Assembly (NCBI GenBank): GCA_023078685.1
Contig: JALGAS010000012.1
Span: 620,001-684,000 of the forward strand
DNA from: Neopestalotiopsis rosae
Taxonomy: Eukaryota > Ascomycota > Sordariomycetes > Amphisphaeriales > Sporocadaceae
DNA length: 64,000 nt
Direction: 5' to 3'
Part shown: in pieces, positions 1 through 12,386 of the stretch
Numbering within the stretch: position 1 is the first letter of the stretch
Layout: the number at the start of each line of letters is the position of its first letter
Notes under the pieces: generated by a model
What the model was told of the DNA's origin: nothing
The model's database searches: none
Seen by the model: only the letters and a program-made list of their open reading frames with translations
Position numbers and translations under genes: made by a program

Positions 1-3000
1 CGGCGGGCAGGCAGGCCAGGTGCACAAACAGGCAGTGGCTGCAGCAGGCAGTACAGGCAGTTCGCAAGCAGTTTTGTTCCTCCCAGTGCGTGCACGCTAG
101 AGGCCCGACAGCCCAGAAGAACCTTAATGTCGTCGGCTGGTAAGGCCTGACACCCAGCGACTAGGGTCCCCCAAAGGAGGCGTGGCGTGTCTTGCCCTTC
201 TGGCGGGTCCGAGGCGTTCTGTCAGCGCCTACTGGCTGGCATTGGGCGGGGCCGTTCCTTTCTTAGCGAACTGAAGCCCCTGTCGTCTCTCCATTGGGGT
301 ACCACTAGAACGTCGCCCCTTCAAAAGGCTTACCAGCACTTATTTTGCAGGAGCAATCCTCTAACATATGGCGCTGTCCGCTTGCATCGTACCAGTCGCG
401 GGCGGCATCGGCTACTGGAGGAACTAGCTAGGCCTTGTGAAATTACCCCCGATCAACATACGCAATCCCACTGCAAGAAATTACTGCGAATAGACCTGTA
501 AATGACTCCAATATCGATCAATTCAATGCACAGGCCCTTATTTTTATGACGATTTCTCAAATAGAGACTGTCATGTCCTGGTCGTGAAGATCCCACAATG
601 GCAAGAGATCTCGTGTGTAGGCATTGAGGATGCGAGCACTTCATCAATTTGATCTATAGCTAGGTACATTGATGGCAATAGAATGGTGCTATTGCTCCTC
701 CATTTGTAGTGTGCTAGGCGACCCTCCAAATAGCTGGATAGTCGAGTGCGGAATTCAAATAAATCGGCGTGCACGAGATTCATCGTCGCATCGAGGCAAG
801 ATACAGGCGCCTTGGCCACTGTGTGCACTACTAATCCACTGAAAAAAGTCAGTATACTGCTAGGTAGGCTGCGTTGATGACGTCTGTCAGCTTGGTATGC
901 TTTTGTTGGTCTATACAAAATTTTGGGCCGCCGTGTCCGATGAGAACTTTTTCAATTTCCATATGTAGAATACTTTTCCATAATCTCAATTTGGGTGAGG
1001 ACCTTGGAGGCAAGAGACGTTCTAGGAAGATGATTCCATCGTATTGGTTCCTGATAATAATTGAGCCTCACCGTACTGTAAAGGGTACTCGGCCGGGTAA
1101 TTTACCCACCTATTTATTTTACCATGCATGACCTAGGTAATTGAAGCTGCCCTTGTTATATGACAAATTATAGCTTGCATTTGGCATTTTGGGCACGGGC
1201 TGTTGAGAGATCCATTCCATCCATCCCCTTCACGTGAGCACTCTGTTCACTTTATACCACCGCTTGATCCGTCTACATTGTCTGCAAGAACCTCGAAAAC
1301 GGATCATTGAGTGAATAGCAGTGATCGTCCTCTTAAAAGGGTCCCGCCACTTGTTCGGGGGACTACGGGAACCAGGTTGGCAACATGCGCCAAGAGTGCA
1401 CAGTATTTCCAGGGCCTTGATTAGCTCCCCCACGGCGGACCACTGAACTGGATGTTACAGCACAGGCAGGGTAGGTAACCTCCAACTCGATGGACTGCAT
1501 TCCTAGTCTCGACAATTGGTCGTGAATATCAAAATGCGGTCTCGGTTTGGCACCATCATGAGGACCATCTGTCTATAAGCAGAAACCCCCTCCTCTCCAG
1601 CCATCTCTTATATTGACAGCTCTACTTTGACTATACTACCCCGGATACTTGTCTTGACTGTCAACTTGTGCCATCAATGCTTCCTTGTCAGACCATTACT
1701 GAGGACAAAAGCCTAAAAGGACCCTGAAAGTTTAAATACAAGTAACCCGGCAAGGGCTTTTTCTAGCTTCAATGTTTTGGAGGAGGGTCCCAGTGTCCCA
1801 AAGTGTCCCACACTCTCTTTGGATCAAAAGTCAAAAATCGCGACTCAAGTCCACGCCGCAAGTTGTTTCCAGAACAATCAAGGGAGGCAAGCCCCTCAGG
1901 GAACAAGAGACGAAGGAGAGCCCCGTGTGTCAGTCAGCCATTACACAGTCTGAGAGAGCCAAGAGTTGAGAGCTTCAAACCCCTCGCCCCAAAAAAGGTC
2001 GATTTGGGTCTCGATTGGATCAGCGTTACAGAGACAGCAACTCGTTCCAACCAGCTTTCTCGAAAGAGTCAGGTGCTTGGGTTTGGAGAAAGAGCGTCGG
2101 GGGCCGGAATTACACATAACTTGTGATACTTGGACGTGTTCGTCAAGAGGTAAGGTACTGTACTCCTCTCTCTCTCCACACCACCAAGTTGATTTGTGTG
2201 CGAGCCCATTCGCCAGCCTTTTCTAGATCCGTAAATCACCCACCTCGGGCTCTGACATCTGTCACACAGACATGGATCTCATGGAATGCTGTGCAGGCAA
2301 AGGCGTATGTATGTCTATTATCAAGCTTGACAGTAACCGATTCACAACCGCCACAACACCATCTTTGCCCAACACAGTTGCCCCCCAGATATTCTCCAAA
2401 AAAGAAGTAGGAATTGCGGCTTACCACGTTGAGTTTACTGTTGATCGTGATCCCCAAGATACACCAAGTACTCTGTAGCGTCCATTGTAAGCGCCCGCAT
2501 GCTCAACTGCTTTGCTGCTTGCCGTGGGATCTTCAGCACCCAGCCACGGGATATCAATCTGAGGCACCAACAACATCGGAACCCCGCCTTGTAAGTCTTG
2601 TTCCGTATTGCTTTTCAACCTATATCGGCCAAGATTGGTTTGTTATAGTCCAATGACATGCCGTCTTGGAAACCTCTTCACCTATCAAATATGTTTGAAT
2701 GCAACTCTAATTCGGCCTTGCATGCTTGCCTGTTATGTGGTGTGTGTTTCCCAACTCGCCACTCTGCAACCACCTGCCCCTGGCCAGATCTTTTTGAGCT
2801 CATGTCGAAATGGATACCTGATCCGGGAAAACTCCCAAGAGTGCTCTGGGGTGACATTCAAAAGCATGAGAGATGCATTTTATTGTTTACATGTTGTCTG
2901 TATCAAATCTGGTGGCCTGGCAATGGTGGCCTGGTCTCGGTGATGCTTAACCCCATTTTACTTCCTTTGATCATGCATACTTCCGTCTGCACATGTATGT

Positions 3001-6000
3001 TCTTCATGGGCAAAAAGTCAAGACAAGCATATCCCATCTTGCCCGTGGCTACATACCGATACCTCTATGATATGGTAGAAGTTGACACATGGTGTTCGTG
3101 CAAGGTAAAGGCAGTTTTGTCTGGATCTCTATTACCAATGTCAGCCACGGTATACTTGCCCAGGCTCACTTTGGCAAGTTTGGTTATTCACTGCCATGCG
3201 CGTTTCACCACATACGGGATAACTTGGTCTTATTCAGATCCGATTGTCTGAGAAACAACATCTCCGGGAACTACTAAATGACCTCTCCCCCCTTGCGTTG
3301 AGCAAGTGTTTCCGCATTTGTCAAGGCCTACAGACACCATGACGAGTTTCAAAACCGACCAAGTAAATCAAGAGGCGTGTTCTACCGACCGCGAATAGTA
3401 AAAAAAATCCATCACGCGGCTAATATACCACCCCTGATCCAGCTACGGCATCGCTCTCTTTCAACCTTTGCAGTCTCAGCAAACCCCCCAGCCTGTATGA
3501 TGCCAGTAATTATGTTGGCCAGGTCTTGTCGCGAGCAATGAGTATTGTAAATGGTCAGATAGACGCGCAAATACAAAAAAAGACAAAGCCGTGTTGGCAA
3601 TCCAAAATTGGATTATACAAGCCTTGCCTTCTTCCATCAGGATGAACGGCGCGGGAGGGCAGGCCGCACAATCCCCGACCTGGAGTTATTAGTGGAAAAG
3701 CCATGGATTACATTTTTAGTTGCCGCCACGGCACACGCGGGCGCTTACACAGACACACACAGCAGCAGCAGCAACAGCAGCACACTTGCAGAGTCAAGAT
3801 TTCAAAAAAGTCAACTTTAAGCCATGTATTTCACATGGGACACACACACCAAGGTAAAGTGCCAAGTCGCCAACCCAACCTCTCTGCATTTTTTTTCCCC
3901 CTTCCCCCTTGCAAACTGGTGGTCTGTGTCTGGGACAGTTGAGTGGCTTGAATAGTTGCTGCTGAAACGTATGGGAATTCATGATTCGCGCGCCCGCGCC
4001 CGGATAAACAACTACTGTACTTCGTACGTTAGACACTTACCACTGACGTCGACGTCTTATGCGAGAGCAGCAATGTCGTGCATTTCAGAAAACGTCCTTG
4101 CGTATAGCGCACATTTCACCACATACTGTGTAAGTTCTTGCGTCCAGTACAATATCAGAAAAACCCTAGGTCGTCTTTCTTCGCGTCCGGCGGGCGGCGG
4201 CACAACCGAGCCGAACTGGGTTGACCCGGACCGCCCAAACTTGCATCTCTGGGTTGCGTCTGTGCTCCCCTCCCTTCCGGCGGGCAACAATGGAAGTCAG
4301 GGCGGGCCCCCCAGGCCATCCAGGCAAGAAAGATATGGGGGCTGGTTGTTCAAAAGATCAGGCAGGTAAGGGAAGTGGACAGGGCATGACAAGGACGGAC
4401 AGTGGGGGTTCAACCTCGAGATCCCTCCCCAGACTTCACAGTAGACTGCAGTGTAGGTAGTAGAACCAGGTAAAATTTAGGTCAGTGCCGCTGGCTGCCG
4501 ACGGGAGGCTCAAGCCCGTTGAATCTTCCCATTGCACTGGTAGTTATTATATTCATATTTGACGCAGAATGGTCAAGTCGTTGAACCTTTGAGCAGTGAA
4601 CATTTCAGGAAACCCGGCGCTTGTCACGGCAGGGAGGATTATATAATGAACATCGCGAATCATGTACAGTACAGCAGCATTTCTAATTGTGCCATTCACA
4701 TCCGGCCATTTTCTGATTACCTCCTCGCAGAGACATGGAACTCATTCCGCCGATGCGAGTATACACTAACAGAGTACGAAGTACAGTAGCAAGCATAGGT
4801 AACGTTCCTTCGAATATGTTGAAACGGGGCCCGTCTCAGGATCGCAGCGATGTCGGGAATATCAGGGCATGTGAAGCAACTTGCCATTGCTATTTCACGC
4901 AAGTCTTTCTTGCTCTCCCGTGGGATTCTGCGGGACTCTCGCTTTCTCTCCCTCATGACGACGGTTTGATGGCCGACACTCACACCCCCGGGACCGAGCC
5001 CCGATATCTGTTCGCCAAGGACGAACCCACCCACCTCCCCCCTCGCGGAACGTCTATCGTGTAATGCAAAAATCGAGAAAAGGTCCGTGATAGGAAATGC
5101 ACCATAGTAATCCGTACAACGTACGTGCTTTGAAAACCCCCGCGTTCGAGTCCCCTCCCTTGCCTTGTGTATTCCCATCGGGATACCTGCTTGAGTGGAA
5201 GGGTTAACGAATTCCCGGGTACGAAAACCCTGTCGACATTTGCAGACGTCTGAGGGTAAAAAGGTCATTGCGCACAGGTGAACTTGACGGGGCGCAAGTA
5301 GAGTATCTATGCCAAGAGCTCTCCCGACTTCCGCTAGGTACATACTGTCGTTGCTCTTTTGATCAAATACATTCGTGCGAGTTGATTTCAAGTGGATATG
5401 CTCGGATAGTCATGAGATTGGTTCCTACGATTTGTGTTATTAAAGCTTCCTCTTGAGGACGAGATGAGTTGTCCAAGACTACGAAAATCAATGCGTTCAT
5501 TGTGAATAATTATCGACAACTTATTACTCCATTTTGTTCTTGACAGGCCACTTGATTTGTCGAGTGCATTATTCCCTGATGCGTACATCAGAACGTGGCC
5601 TCAAGAGTCCAGTAAGTCGGATGCTCTTGCTGATAGTATAATGTAGGCGTATGGACTGCAGAATTCCCCTGGCCATTCCACCAAGTGAGGGCATATCAAA
5701 GCAAGAAGGCCAAACTGTGGACAGCTCGCATGTCAAGAGCAGCTTTAATTAATTCAAAGCTTGGAACCGAGTGTTGCTGTGCTCTGGATTCAGAGTCTGA
5801 CGAAACCAGTCCAAGTTGGCATGATCACGTTCATGACTTTTGTGATCCACTGGCGATCCCACAAACTCGAAAATTAGACCATATTTCGAAAGATGCCGCA
5901 GACAGCAAGAGCATAGCACAAAGCATTGAACCAGTCACTACAAAAGTCGACCTGGCACAAAAGCTGCCGACGGCACATGTCACCGGAATCAGCGCCTACC

Positions 6001-6895
6001 CAATGATGGCAGACTCGAGACGAAAAGTTTGTCGGCCATGGGTTCAACAGAAAGATGCGCATCAAATATACACGCCGAACGAGAACCCTCCAAGGCGTAC
6101 GTTGGGGCGCAATTCGTGGCTCTCTTTGAATATCGCACGACCGCGAAGCCCAGATAAGACGAAACAGCTCACACAAGACTGAAAAGTCACATCACAGATG
6201 GCAAGGAAATGTTCCCTACAAGTGCATATCGTCGCCTCATCTGGAAAACGAGGAACAAGACGGCTGGCACCCATAGGCGACCTCGCCAAGAACGATTGAA
6301 GAGTCGTCATAACGAGGCCGGTTTGGTTTACTATTGCTTCATTGTCCACACTTGCTCGCTGTGATAATATTTCGAGACGGCAAGCTCTAGCATATGTTGA
6401 AGCGGGAGATGAGAAGGGGAAAGAGATTTTTGATGCAGGTTTTCAATGACACGATGCCTTTTTGATCAGATTGATCGCGATGCTGCGACGTGTAGGAATC
6501 ACTAACAAAACAAACCTGTAAAAGAACAGCATAATCGCCATATCGAGCGTGTTGTCCTCGTCGAGTGAATGCTGGAGAGGCTTTGAAGCTCTTCAATTGT
6601 GTTGAAGCAGAAAGGAAGAAGCGAGGTCAACATTCGAGTGTCAAATTTTTGAAGTAAGTGAAAGTGGATCCAAACGGGTACGCACAGTAAGAAAACAGTT
6701 ATTGAAGTGCTATGCACACAGTATGCGTCGGCGCCGCACCTCGTACATTTATACTACACAATGACAACAGACTCACAAGCATGTCATTCATAGGATATAA
6801 ATCATCAGATATACTTGGCTACTATGGATAGTCTATGACACCATCATTGAGCTTCTCGTGTTGCCAGTCGTCTCCATGCCAACAATAGTGCTCAA
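1..6895. other. Gene-poor left flank
   Basis: No open reading frame here has a recognisable domain, and I could not assemble a spliced gene. Short ORFs on both strands overlap one another with unlike compositions, as expected for noncoding DNA. One 165-codon ORF (5685-6182, +) is listed separately at low confidence. A short CAG/CAA repeat lies near 3760-3783. The distal part may be the promoter or 3' region of genes outside the window. Confidence 0.6.
5685..6182 (+). CDS. Possible small hypothetical protein (165 codons)
   Basis: A single open frame of 165 codons starting MRAYQSKKAK. The product would be soluble and polar, with a mixed composition that is not obviously low-complexity; it has no signal peptide, membrane segment or motif I recognise. 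An antisense ORF of about 100 codons overlaps it, so openness alone is weak evidence. I cannot assign a function. It may be a chance ORF in gene-poor DNA. Confidence 0.2.
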   Translation: MRAYQSKKAKLWTARMSRAALINSKLGTECCCALDSESDETSPSWHDHVHDFCDPLAIPQTRKLDHISKDAADSKSIAQSIEPVTTKVDLAQKLPTAHVTGISAYPMMADSRRKVCRPWVQQKDAHQIYTPNENPPRRTLGRNSWLSLNIARPRSPDKTKQLTQD

Positions 6896-8455
6896 CTATT
6901 TGTCAGTCCGTGTCTGCAGGCTCACTTCCCAACGAAGACTATTCCCCTTTCCATATCCCTCTCCCAGTCTATTCTGTACCAGGTTGGATATGCGTGTCCG
7001 CAGTTTGCTCAATGCTCCATCATCACATCCCTTTGGTACGCACACCTTGACATTGGCCATGCAAACACCATAGTGTACCTGCCAGAATTGAGCTTCCTCG
7101 ACTCTCTTGACACTTGGTTCAGTCTCGATCTCGCTCACCACGTCGGCAATGCCAATGTCTTGGTGTTTGCCAGAGGTGGTAGACCGTCCGCCGTACGACA
7201 TGAGCAACATGAGACCCTGAGCAATCGCAAGCCTTGTTCCGAGCCCAAACATGGAAATGGCCACGAGTCCGCAGACGGTGCTGTCCAGCCATACATGAAT
7301 GGGAATAGAGAGCAGAGGCAGCAACAGCAAAAGGAATGCCGTGGACAAGGTCAGGAAATGAAACGGGTTCGATAAGATGCCCGGCAGGCTAGCCAGATAG
7401 CTCGTACGCATGATCCTCTTGACCCTCCCGTGGTTCTTTAAACCATAGGCACTGACAAGTGTTGCAATAATGGCCACTAGACTGGTAATATCCAAATGTC
7501 CCGGCTGTACTCGAGGCCCGTGGCTGTGAGGATCGGGATGATGAGACTCGTGGTCACCCAAACCTTCCAATACGTGCTTGAGATTGTGGCTCACGAGATC
7601 AAAGCCGCCAAATATCAAAAAGACACTGGTAGCAAAGCCAGCCAGCACCTCTGCTCGCTCAAGGCCAAAAGGATGACGAATACTGCTTCGCTTCCAAACC
7701 TCAAAGTTACCCAACACATCCACGGAAACACCAATCAGAGCGCTGCCGACATCAAAAAAGACGAGATGCGACAAGGCGGTCATGGCAAGAGAGTTGTGTG
7801 CCGATAGAAAAATGGTGACTGCCACCACCAAGTGACAACAACACCAGTACAGCCGGCGCCGCTGGTCAATCGACATGGATTTCCATGCCTCCTTGAGCGT
7901 GGGTATGGGCAAGTCGCGAGGCAATGCCAAGGGTGCTCGTGGCGGTGGTTCGAGAAAGATTTGGTGCTGAGCAGATATGGAACTGTGCTTGTATCTATGA
8001 CCTCGGCGCTGACCGACATTGGGCTTGACGGGCGAAGTCGATATGACTTGGGTCTGAAAGTTGAACGGGTTGCTGGGCGCCGTTATCTCAATGGGGGGCG
8101 TATTCTCCTTGCTAAAGGAGCCACCGAGGCCCGACGAGCCATTGTACGCCATATCCGACGACAAGCCTGGAGACAGGAGACCTGGGCTCTGCTGAAATGT
8201 TGGCGCTACCGGCGAGAGACGATTGGGGTCGTAAAAGAGATCTTGATGACGTTGGTATGCGTTATCATGCCCCGATGAGAGATTGTCGGGGACGTGCAAG
8301 AGCGGCGCGCTGGTGTTACTCTTGTGGCTGCTTCGCTTGCCGGAGCCAGGACTGTCAGCGTCTGGTCGGTCGGGCGAGGACGGTAGCAGCTCTATGCTAG
8401 GAGAGTTGACGGAAGGTATGGGTATGGGAGGAGGACGATGACTGCCAGGAGCCAT
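6896..8455 (-). CDS. ZRG17: Cation diffusion facilitator, Zrg17-like ER zinc transporter subunit
   Basis: Single-exon gene of 519 residues. The first ~180 residues are disordered and rich in Ser, Pro and Asn. A CDF membrane domain follows, with helices starting near LYWCCCHLVVAVTIFL, a His-rich loop (DHESHHPDPHSHG) between helices 4 and 5, and a C-terminal cytosolic domain. The long N-terminal extension and the sequence ALSHLVFFDVGSALIGV in helix 2 resemble Zrg17. In yeasts Zrg17 pairs with Msc2/Cis4 to load zinc into the ER and secretory pathway (established knowledge). Helix 5 (LDITSLVAIIATLVSAYGL) lacks the usual HxxxD zinc pair, which fits a non-transporting partner subunit, as in ZnT6 (inference). 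It is transcribed divergently from the gene at 9365. Confidence 0.82.
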   Translation of the reverse strand: MAPGSHRPPPIPIPSVNSPSIELLPSSPDRPDADSPGSGKRSSHKSNTSAPLLHVPDNLSSGHDNAYQRHQDLFYDPNRLSPVAPTFQQSPGLLSPGLSSDMAYNGSSGLGGSFSKENTPPIEITAPSNPFNFQTQVISTSPVKPNVGQRRGHRYKHSSISAQHQIFLEPPPRAPLALPRDLPIPTLKEAWKSMSIDQRRRLYWCCCHLVVAVTIFLSAHNSLAMTALSHLVFFDVGSALIGVSVDVLGNFEVWKRSSIRHPFGLERAEVLAGFATSVFLIFGGFDLVSHNLKHVLEGLGDHESHHPDPHSHGPRVQPGHLDITSLVAIIATLVSAYGLKNHGRVKRIMRTSYLASLPGILSNPFHFLTLSTAFLLLLLPLLSIPIHVWLDSTVCGLVAISMFGLGTRLAIAQGLMLLMSYGGRSTTSGKHQDIGIADVVSEIETEPSVKRVEEAQFWQVHYGVCMANVKVCVPKGCDDGALSKLRTRISNLVQNRLGEGYGKGNSLRWEVSLQTRTDK

Positions 8456-9364
8456 TGGTGTGTATCGCGGTCGAGGGGATCATGGAAGATCCTCCTCCTG
8501 GTGGGCGAAAACTGGAGTGGACAGGGACCACACAGCGTAGTTCAATACGCGGTGTATTCAGTAGTGTAGTATCTTTAGGCTAGGATTTAGCGATCATGCC
8601 TCGCTGAACTTGTACCTGGCGCTTAGCCCAATGCAGGCAATTGGCAACCTCGGAGCTGCACGTTGAGCACGAATGCAGAAGGCGGCCAATAGTTGTTTGT
8701 CTATCCGCCGTGGAATATGTCTTGTCTGTTGTCTTCAAAACAAGGTGTGGATGCTGTCATCAAGAGGGAAAGTTTGGATGATGAGGCTGGTGGTTTGAAC
8801 ATGCTCCAGCTTCAGTACAGTTTGCACGGTCGTGTCTTCCACCAAAGCGACTGCTGGCTCAATGATAGCGTCAGCGGCACACGCCGGTACGGTGATGGGT
8901 ACCTATTGTGTGTACGTAAAACCACAGGGGTTCGTCCTGCCAATTGACTTTGCGCCGACTTATCACCCAGACGCTGTAGCAAAGCCTAGAACCAATGGCG
9001 GCAGTGGCTATCTGGGCGTGCGGCTTCCCTCCACACGACCATAACTTGCCTGTCGCAACGCTAAAAGCCGAACCATGTACAGGGGGTTCGAGTCGCACAA
9101 CTCCATCAACGTTCCATTGCTTGCAAGACGTCTTCTTCTGGTTGACGTCTCTCGGAGGCATGGATTCTTTCAATTTCTACAAACTCTGGTGACAATTCGT
9201 TTGTTGCCATAGCGTTGACTAGATTCTCGCCATAAAGACGACGGATATCTGCCTATAGAGTCCAAGGTACCGACCACTGAATACGCTACATTAGTGCTTG
9301 CAAATCACGATGGGCGCCGGGCCACCTCCCTAATCCACAAATCGCACAGCCAAGGTAGACCGTC
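8456..9364. other. Divergent intergenic promoter region
   Basis: About 0.9 kb between the start codons of the minus-strand Zrg17-like gene and the plus-strand membrane protein gene. No coding sequence or RNA gene was recognised. A phrase like a tRNA B box (gggttcgagtcgc, near 9081) has no matching tRNA body. Confidence 0.55.
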
Positions 9365-10552
9365 ATGGAGAGCATCCAAGGCACTCCACCGAGGCCAACA
9401 TCCGCCGGGGCTGCCAGCAGTAATAACCGTACTGGAACTGCTGCTGCTGGCAATGCGCCCGCTGTAGCACAACCTCCACAGAACAGGAAGAGAAGCGGTT
9501 CCGGCGGTGGCATCCTGTCCAGGCTTCCCTTCATGCGCACCACGGAAAGCAAGTCAAACCTTAAAGAGTCGCGACACGTCGACATTGCCGAGGACGCCCT
9601 GCACGGCCACCGGTCGCCGCGCGCCGCCGCCCTGGCACTTCCGGCCGAGAGTAATGGCCACCAACCAGCAGCCAAGACCCGGCGCCGGAGAGGTTCCTTG
9701 AGAAAAGTTGCGCTCCTCGGCCGCGGCATGCAGAGGGAACGAAGGGAACTCAAACCAATCATTCCCATAGACACTGCCTCGTCGACCGACTCGGGGTCCG
9801 CCGCTCCAGCACTCCTCGGGGTAGAGACAACGACGGACGGCGCGGCTCCCGAGGTGGCTGCTGAGATTGTCTCCAGTCCAGTCTCAATGGAGTCCGCTGG
9901 TATTGGCTTGGGCTTGGGAATATCAGACGATAATACACCACGCGCCTCTGTCGACGGCTATGTGCGGCGGAACGAGTTACTCAAGCGAGCGCCGCCTTCC
10001 TCTCGACCGGAACCGGAACCCCAAGCCACGAGTCCGACGATATCTTACACATCGACCGAGGACGAGGAAGACGGGATATCACTAAAGCCGTATGCCCCAT
10101 CGCCGTTGCGCCCCAGTCTGACTGGCCATTCCTCGGGGTCCGAGTCCTACTTTAAACCTGCTCGTGCTCCCTCGCTGTCGCTGCAACGGCGACGCTCGGT
10201 CAAGCATACAAAATCACCACTGTCTCTCTCGGGGCTCACAGCATCGCCGCTCCCGGCGCCCCCAGAAGAGTTTGACTATTCCGAGACGGAATGGTGGGGC
10301 TGGGTCATTCTGGTCGTCACCTGGATCGTGTTTGTGATTGGCATGGGGAGCTGCTTTGGGGTATGGAGCTGGGCCTGGGACGTGGGCACGACTCCCTACG
10401 CGCCGCCAGAGCTCGAGGACGACCCGACGTTGCCCATCACGGGGTACTACCCCAGCCTGATGATCCTGACGTGTATCATGGCCTGGGTCTGGGTTGTCAC
10501 GGCGTGGGTTGGCATGAAGTATTTTAGACATGCAAAGATTAGCGGTGATTAA
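9365..10552 (+). CDS. Uncharacterised protein with two C-terminal membrane helices
   Basis: Single-exon gene of 395 residues. The first ~290 residues are disordered and rich in Ser, Pro, Arg and Ala, with basic stretches (KTRRRRGSLRK, LQRRRRSVKHTK-like) that could carry phosphosites. The C-terminal ~95 residues hold two Trp-rich hydrophobic segments (WWGWVILVVTWIVFVIG and LMILTCIMAWVWVVTAWVG) separated by an acidic Pro-rich loop. This suggests a hairpin anchored in a membrane with a long cytosolic tail. I do not recognise the family. It converges with the glyoxalase II gene downstream. Confidence 0.75.
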   Translation: MESIQGTPPRPTSAGAASSNNRTGTAAAGNAPAVAQPPQNRKRSGSGGGILSRLPFMRTTESKSNLKESRHVDIAEDALHGHRSPRAAALALPAESNGHQPAAKTRRRRGSLRKVALLGRGMQRERRELKPIIPIDTASSTDSGSAAPALLGVETTTDGAAPEVAAEIVSSPVSMESAGIGLGLGISDDNTPRASVDGYVRRNELLKRAPPSSRPEPEPQATSPTISYTSTEDEEDGISLKPYAPSPLRPSLTGHSSGSESYFKPARAPSLSLQRRRSVKHTKSPLSLSGLTASPLPAPPEEFDYSETEWWGWVILVVTWIVFVIGMGSCFGVWSWAWDVGTTPYAPPELEDDPTLPITGYYPSLMILTCIMAWVWVVTAWVGMKYFRHAKISGD

Positions 10553-11094
10553 GAGGGATAATGGTAACGAGGCAGTGATGAGTTGATTCATGGTATATAC
10601 CCAAAAGGAAGTGATGGTTGTAATACACAGTTCAGTGGCTTGTACTCTAGATTCGCAATCTTTGTGGTGATACGGCGATACGGAAAGCACATGGGGTTGT
10701 ATAGATTTACTGTCTACACCTGCCATTATATTGGGTGTTACGTACAGCTCGGCCCATATGCTGCCTGGGCCCATGGAATAGTATTTCAAAAGGCGCATTA
10801 TACGCCCGTATATCAGTTGTCTCTTCCTTGAAGAGAGGCTGTTTCCATCTTTCACAAAGCCAAGTAGGAAGGGTCTGATATCAAGAGTTGGGAGCATCGA
10901 TATTGATTCATTTGCTTTTCCTTTTTCTTTTTCTTTTTTCCTAATCTTGTCTCCATGTAATACCCGGCCTTGAGATGGCACTTTCCAATGTGCTTTCTTC
11001 AGATTTTGGCCTGACTCGGCGGCCTGGTAATACGGTCAGCATTCCCTCATGTGGCCCTCAATATCCTCCATCGTCATGCCTCTGCGTACTTTGC
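10553..11094. other. Convergent intergenic region
   Basis: Shared 3' region between the plus-strand membrane protein gene and the minus-strand glyoxalase gene. It contains a pyrimidine tract with CTTTTT-type repeats at about 10914-10941. No gene seen. Confidence 0.5.
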
Positions 11095-12386
11095 TCACTT
11101 GAAGTTATTCTTCATTTCACGAAGCTTGGCCATGACTGCTACGGGTTCTGTCTCGCCAGTCGCCTTTTGAATTTCGGGGTCCTATTCATTTGTTCAGTGT
11201 CAATGATTCGTATCCTCTGAATTGCAAGTGGGCTATTTGTGGCCTACCTCTACTCGCATAAAGACGTTGTGTTCCTGTAGCGAATATGGTCAGTAAAAAA
11301 CACACAAGAAAACTTGATACTTGCAGATACTCACCTTTTCGTCACCAATGGTGAACTTGCCCTGCGTCTCCTTGTTGTTCTCGGCATAGGACTGGAGCTT
11401 CTTGATGGCCTCGTTTTGCAGCACGGAGACGCCAAACTTGACGTTTGCCTTGGTGTATTCGTGGCCGGGCTGTGTTTGACGTGTCACGTCTTGTCAGTTG
11501 ATAGAAAAGATATGTTCCATGGCCTCTCTACTCACGTAAACCTTGGTATCGTCGGGTAACGAGGCCAGCGTCTTGTTCAGAGCCTTGTGCATCTCGGCGG
11601 CGCTGCCTTCAAAGAATCTACCACAGCCTGGAACACGACAAATCTTAGCCTTGTATCTCTGGCATGACGGAACAGTCGAATGAAGAAAACATACCACCGT
11701 GAAATAGAGTATCACCCGTAAATACCACCTTGTCGTCACCGTCCTGCATGAACCAGCAGATACTGTCCTGGGTGTGACACGGGGTGTAGAGACCCTTGAC
11801 CGAGATGTCGCCCAGCTTGAAGCCGTCTCCGTTGGGCGGCGTCGACGTCACGCCGTCGCACTCCTTTCCGCCAATGATGGGGAGCTTTTCGTTGCCGAGT
11901 TCTGCGAGCTAGACATGATTATATATTGTCAATGTTTGAGAGCTTGACCTTGCTTTTCCCTCTTTTATCCTTACCATTCGCTTGTTTCCTCCTGCATGAT
12001 CCCAGTGGCTGTAAACGTATCAGTCATATGTCTTAAAAATCGTGAACAGTGGCCAATCTTACTGATGGGTGTTGACAATAGCAGTCAGGTTGATCTTGCC
12101 ATCCTGAATGGCCTGTTTCAATACGGGAGCGACTCTAAGAAGGCGTTGTTAACGGGACCATTCTCGACTTTTCGGTGACAATCAAGTTAATCATACTCAT
12201 CAGGATTCGCAGGGTCAATAATGACGGCATCCTTGGACTTTTCGTCAATGACCAGGTAGGCGTAGTTGTCACTACTACCAACCCCTGTTGTGCAGAGACC
12301 ATCCTTTTAGCATTACTTTCCGATTGATAGTAAGTCATGAGGAGATCGGCTCAAGGCTTACACATGGGAATCGACTGGATATGCAT
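11095..12386 (-). CDS. GLO2: Glyoxalase II (hydroxyacylglutathione hydrolase)
   Basis: Nine exons read by eye give a protein of about 255 residues, the normal family length. The enzyme hydrolyses S-D-lactoylglutathione to D-lactate and glutathione, the second step of methylglyoxal detoxification. The metal-binding motif THHHWDHAGGN is rebuilt across the intron near 12010-12062. Further family motifs are FTGDTLFHGGCGRFFEG (across the intron near 11645-11695) and VYPGHEYT (across the intron near 11474-11534). The start is MHIQSIPMW at 12386. The second exon begins VGSSDNYAYLVID. No clear N-terminal targeting sequence is present, so the form read here looks cytosolic. The eight introns in a short gene all have GT-AG ends. 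Confidence 0.93.

Noticed and set aside
5130..5162. Possible tRNA from cgttcgagtcccc
   Set aside because: T-loop-like phrase with no cloverleaf upstream.
4717..5391. 224-codon minus-strand ORF
   Set aside because: Arg/Cys/Ser-rich composition without domain; overlaps plus-strand ORFs and lies in gene-poor DNA.
9040..9105. Possible tRNA from gggttcgagtcgcac
   Set aside because: B-box-like phrase only; no D arm, anticodon arm or acceptor pairing at the right spacing.
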